Assembly (NCBI GenBank): GCA_027058735.1
Contig: JALURZ010000058.1
Coordinates: 1 to 5,532, forward strand
Length of the DNA: 5,532 nucleotides
Reading direction: 5' to 3'
From: Hyphomicrobiales bacterium
Lineage (GTDB): Bacteria > Pseudomonadota > Alphaproteobacteria > Rhizobiales > JALURZ01
Part shown: in pieces, positions 5,429-5,532 of the stretch
Layout of the letters: each line of letters begins with the position of its first letter
Position numbering within the stretch: position 1 is the first letter of the stretch
Notes under the pieces: model-generated
Databases searched by the model: none
What the model saw: the letters and a program-made list of their open reading frames with translations, nothing else
What the model was told of the DNA's origin: nothing
Translations under genes and position numbers: made by a program

Positions 5429-5448
5429 CTGAATGAACGTTCATTCAG
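5429..5448. promoter_or_regulatory. Perfect 20-bp palindrome, likely TetR-family operator
   Basis: CTGAATGAAC followed by its exact reverse complement GTTCATTCAG forms a gapless 20-bp palindrome. The core TGAATGAACGTTCATTCA is of the type bound by many TetR/AcrR-family repressors controlling their own or neighbouring efflux or metabolic genes. It lies 84 nt before the right edge, more than 300 nt from the moxR stop, with no gene pointing left from it. The regulated gene is therefore probably a plus-strand gene at or past the edge, possibly the repressor itself. Confidence 0.65.
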
Positions 5449-5467
5449 CTTCGCCGCGCACCCGGGC

Positions 5468-5510
5468 GGTCGCCATGCCGGCTGGGCCGGTCCGGTTGCC
5501 ATGCCGGCTG
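5468..5510. repeat. Imperfect 17-bp direct repeat with 26-bp period
   Basis: GGTCGCCATGCCGGCTG (5468-5484) recurs as GGTTGCCATGCCGGCTG (5494-5510), one mismatch in 17 bp. It lies between the TetR-like operator and the edge. If the region is coding from 5475, the period is not a multiple of three, so it is not a peptide repeat. Confidence 0.55.
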
Positions 5511-5532
5511 ACAGGGCGCGAAGGCATGCAGG

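Larger units (their letters stand above)
5280..5532. other. Repeat-rich non-coding end of the window, probably upstream of a gene beyond the edge
   Basis: I see no convincing gene here. A 9-bp stem with one bulged T and a 3-nt loop occupies 5299-5320 (core ATGCGG / CCGCAT). The rest holds short direct repeats and a TetR-type palindrome, annotated separately. A plus-strand frame from ATG 5475 (MPAGPVRLPCRLTGREGMQ) stays open to the edge, with a second in-frame ATG at 5526 that has AGGG 9 nt upstream. A gene regulated by the palindrome may start at one of these or further right. Nothing in the few visible residues identifies it. Confidence 0.5.

Noticed and set aside
5278..5502. Minus-strand 74-aa frame over the TetR-like palindrome
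   Set aside because: It spans the direct repeats and the operator, is Arg/Pro/Ala-rich, and resembles spurious proteins read from intergenic repeats.

Overview
The window reads as chromosomal DNA from a GC-rich alphaproteobacterium. The three flagellar proteins most resemble those of Hyphomicrobiales (Rhizobiales) and relatives: a hook protein beginning MGIFGALSTAVSGLRAQ, a long FlgK of 624 aa, and the gene order flgE-flgK-flgL. The MoxR-type ATPase also belongs to a subfamily well conserved in alphaproteobacteria. The order-level placement is recalled family knowledge, not a search result.

Layout: the left 3.9 kb is a minus-strand operon for the flagellar hook and its junction, read right to left: flgE (hook), flgK (HAP1) and flgL (HAP3; its 3' part is cut off by the left edge). 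Intergenic gaps are 62 nt, with a perfect 9-bp hairpin, and 13 nt. Each gene has a recognisable Shine-Dalgarno sequence. The flgE SD shows that translation starts at the second ATG (3893), two codons inside the longest frame. Upstream of flgE lies a textbook sigma-54 promoter layout on the minus strand: a -24/-12 element with exact GG-N10-GC spacing, a perfect IHF consensus about 50 bp upstream of the predicted transcription start, and GC-rich dyads at about -110 to -152 that could bind an enhancer-binding activator such as a FlbD-type protein.

Divergent from the operon is a complete plus-strand MoxR-family AAA+ ATPase (281 aa). These ATPases often work with a VWA-domain partner encoded next to them, but no such gene starts in the 418 nt that follow.

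The right end (5115-5532) is non-coding as far as can be seen and rich in repeats. A 166-bp element with 48-bp imperfect terminal inverted repeats (42/48 identical, no gaps) begins on the last base of the moxR stop codon. It looks like a palindromic intergenic repeat or MITE. Beyond it are GC-rich direct repeats, a 17-bp tandem duplication and a perfect 20-bp palindrome typical of TetR-family operators, which probably controls a gene starting at or beyond the right edge.

Together, flgE, flgK and flgL build the hook and the hook-filament junction, probably as one late flagellar transcription unit. The ATPase has no evident flagellar role. I see no defence system, CRISPR array, RNA gene or intact transposase. 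The points most worth checking are the sigma-54/IHF promoter, the 48-bp inverted-repeat element and the TetR-like operator.
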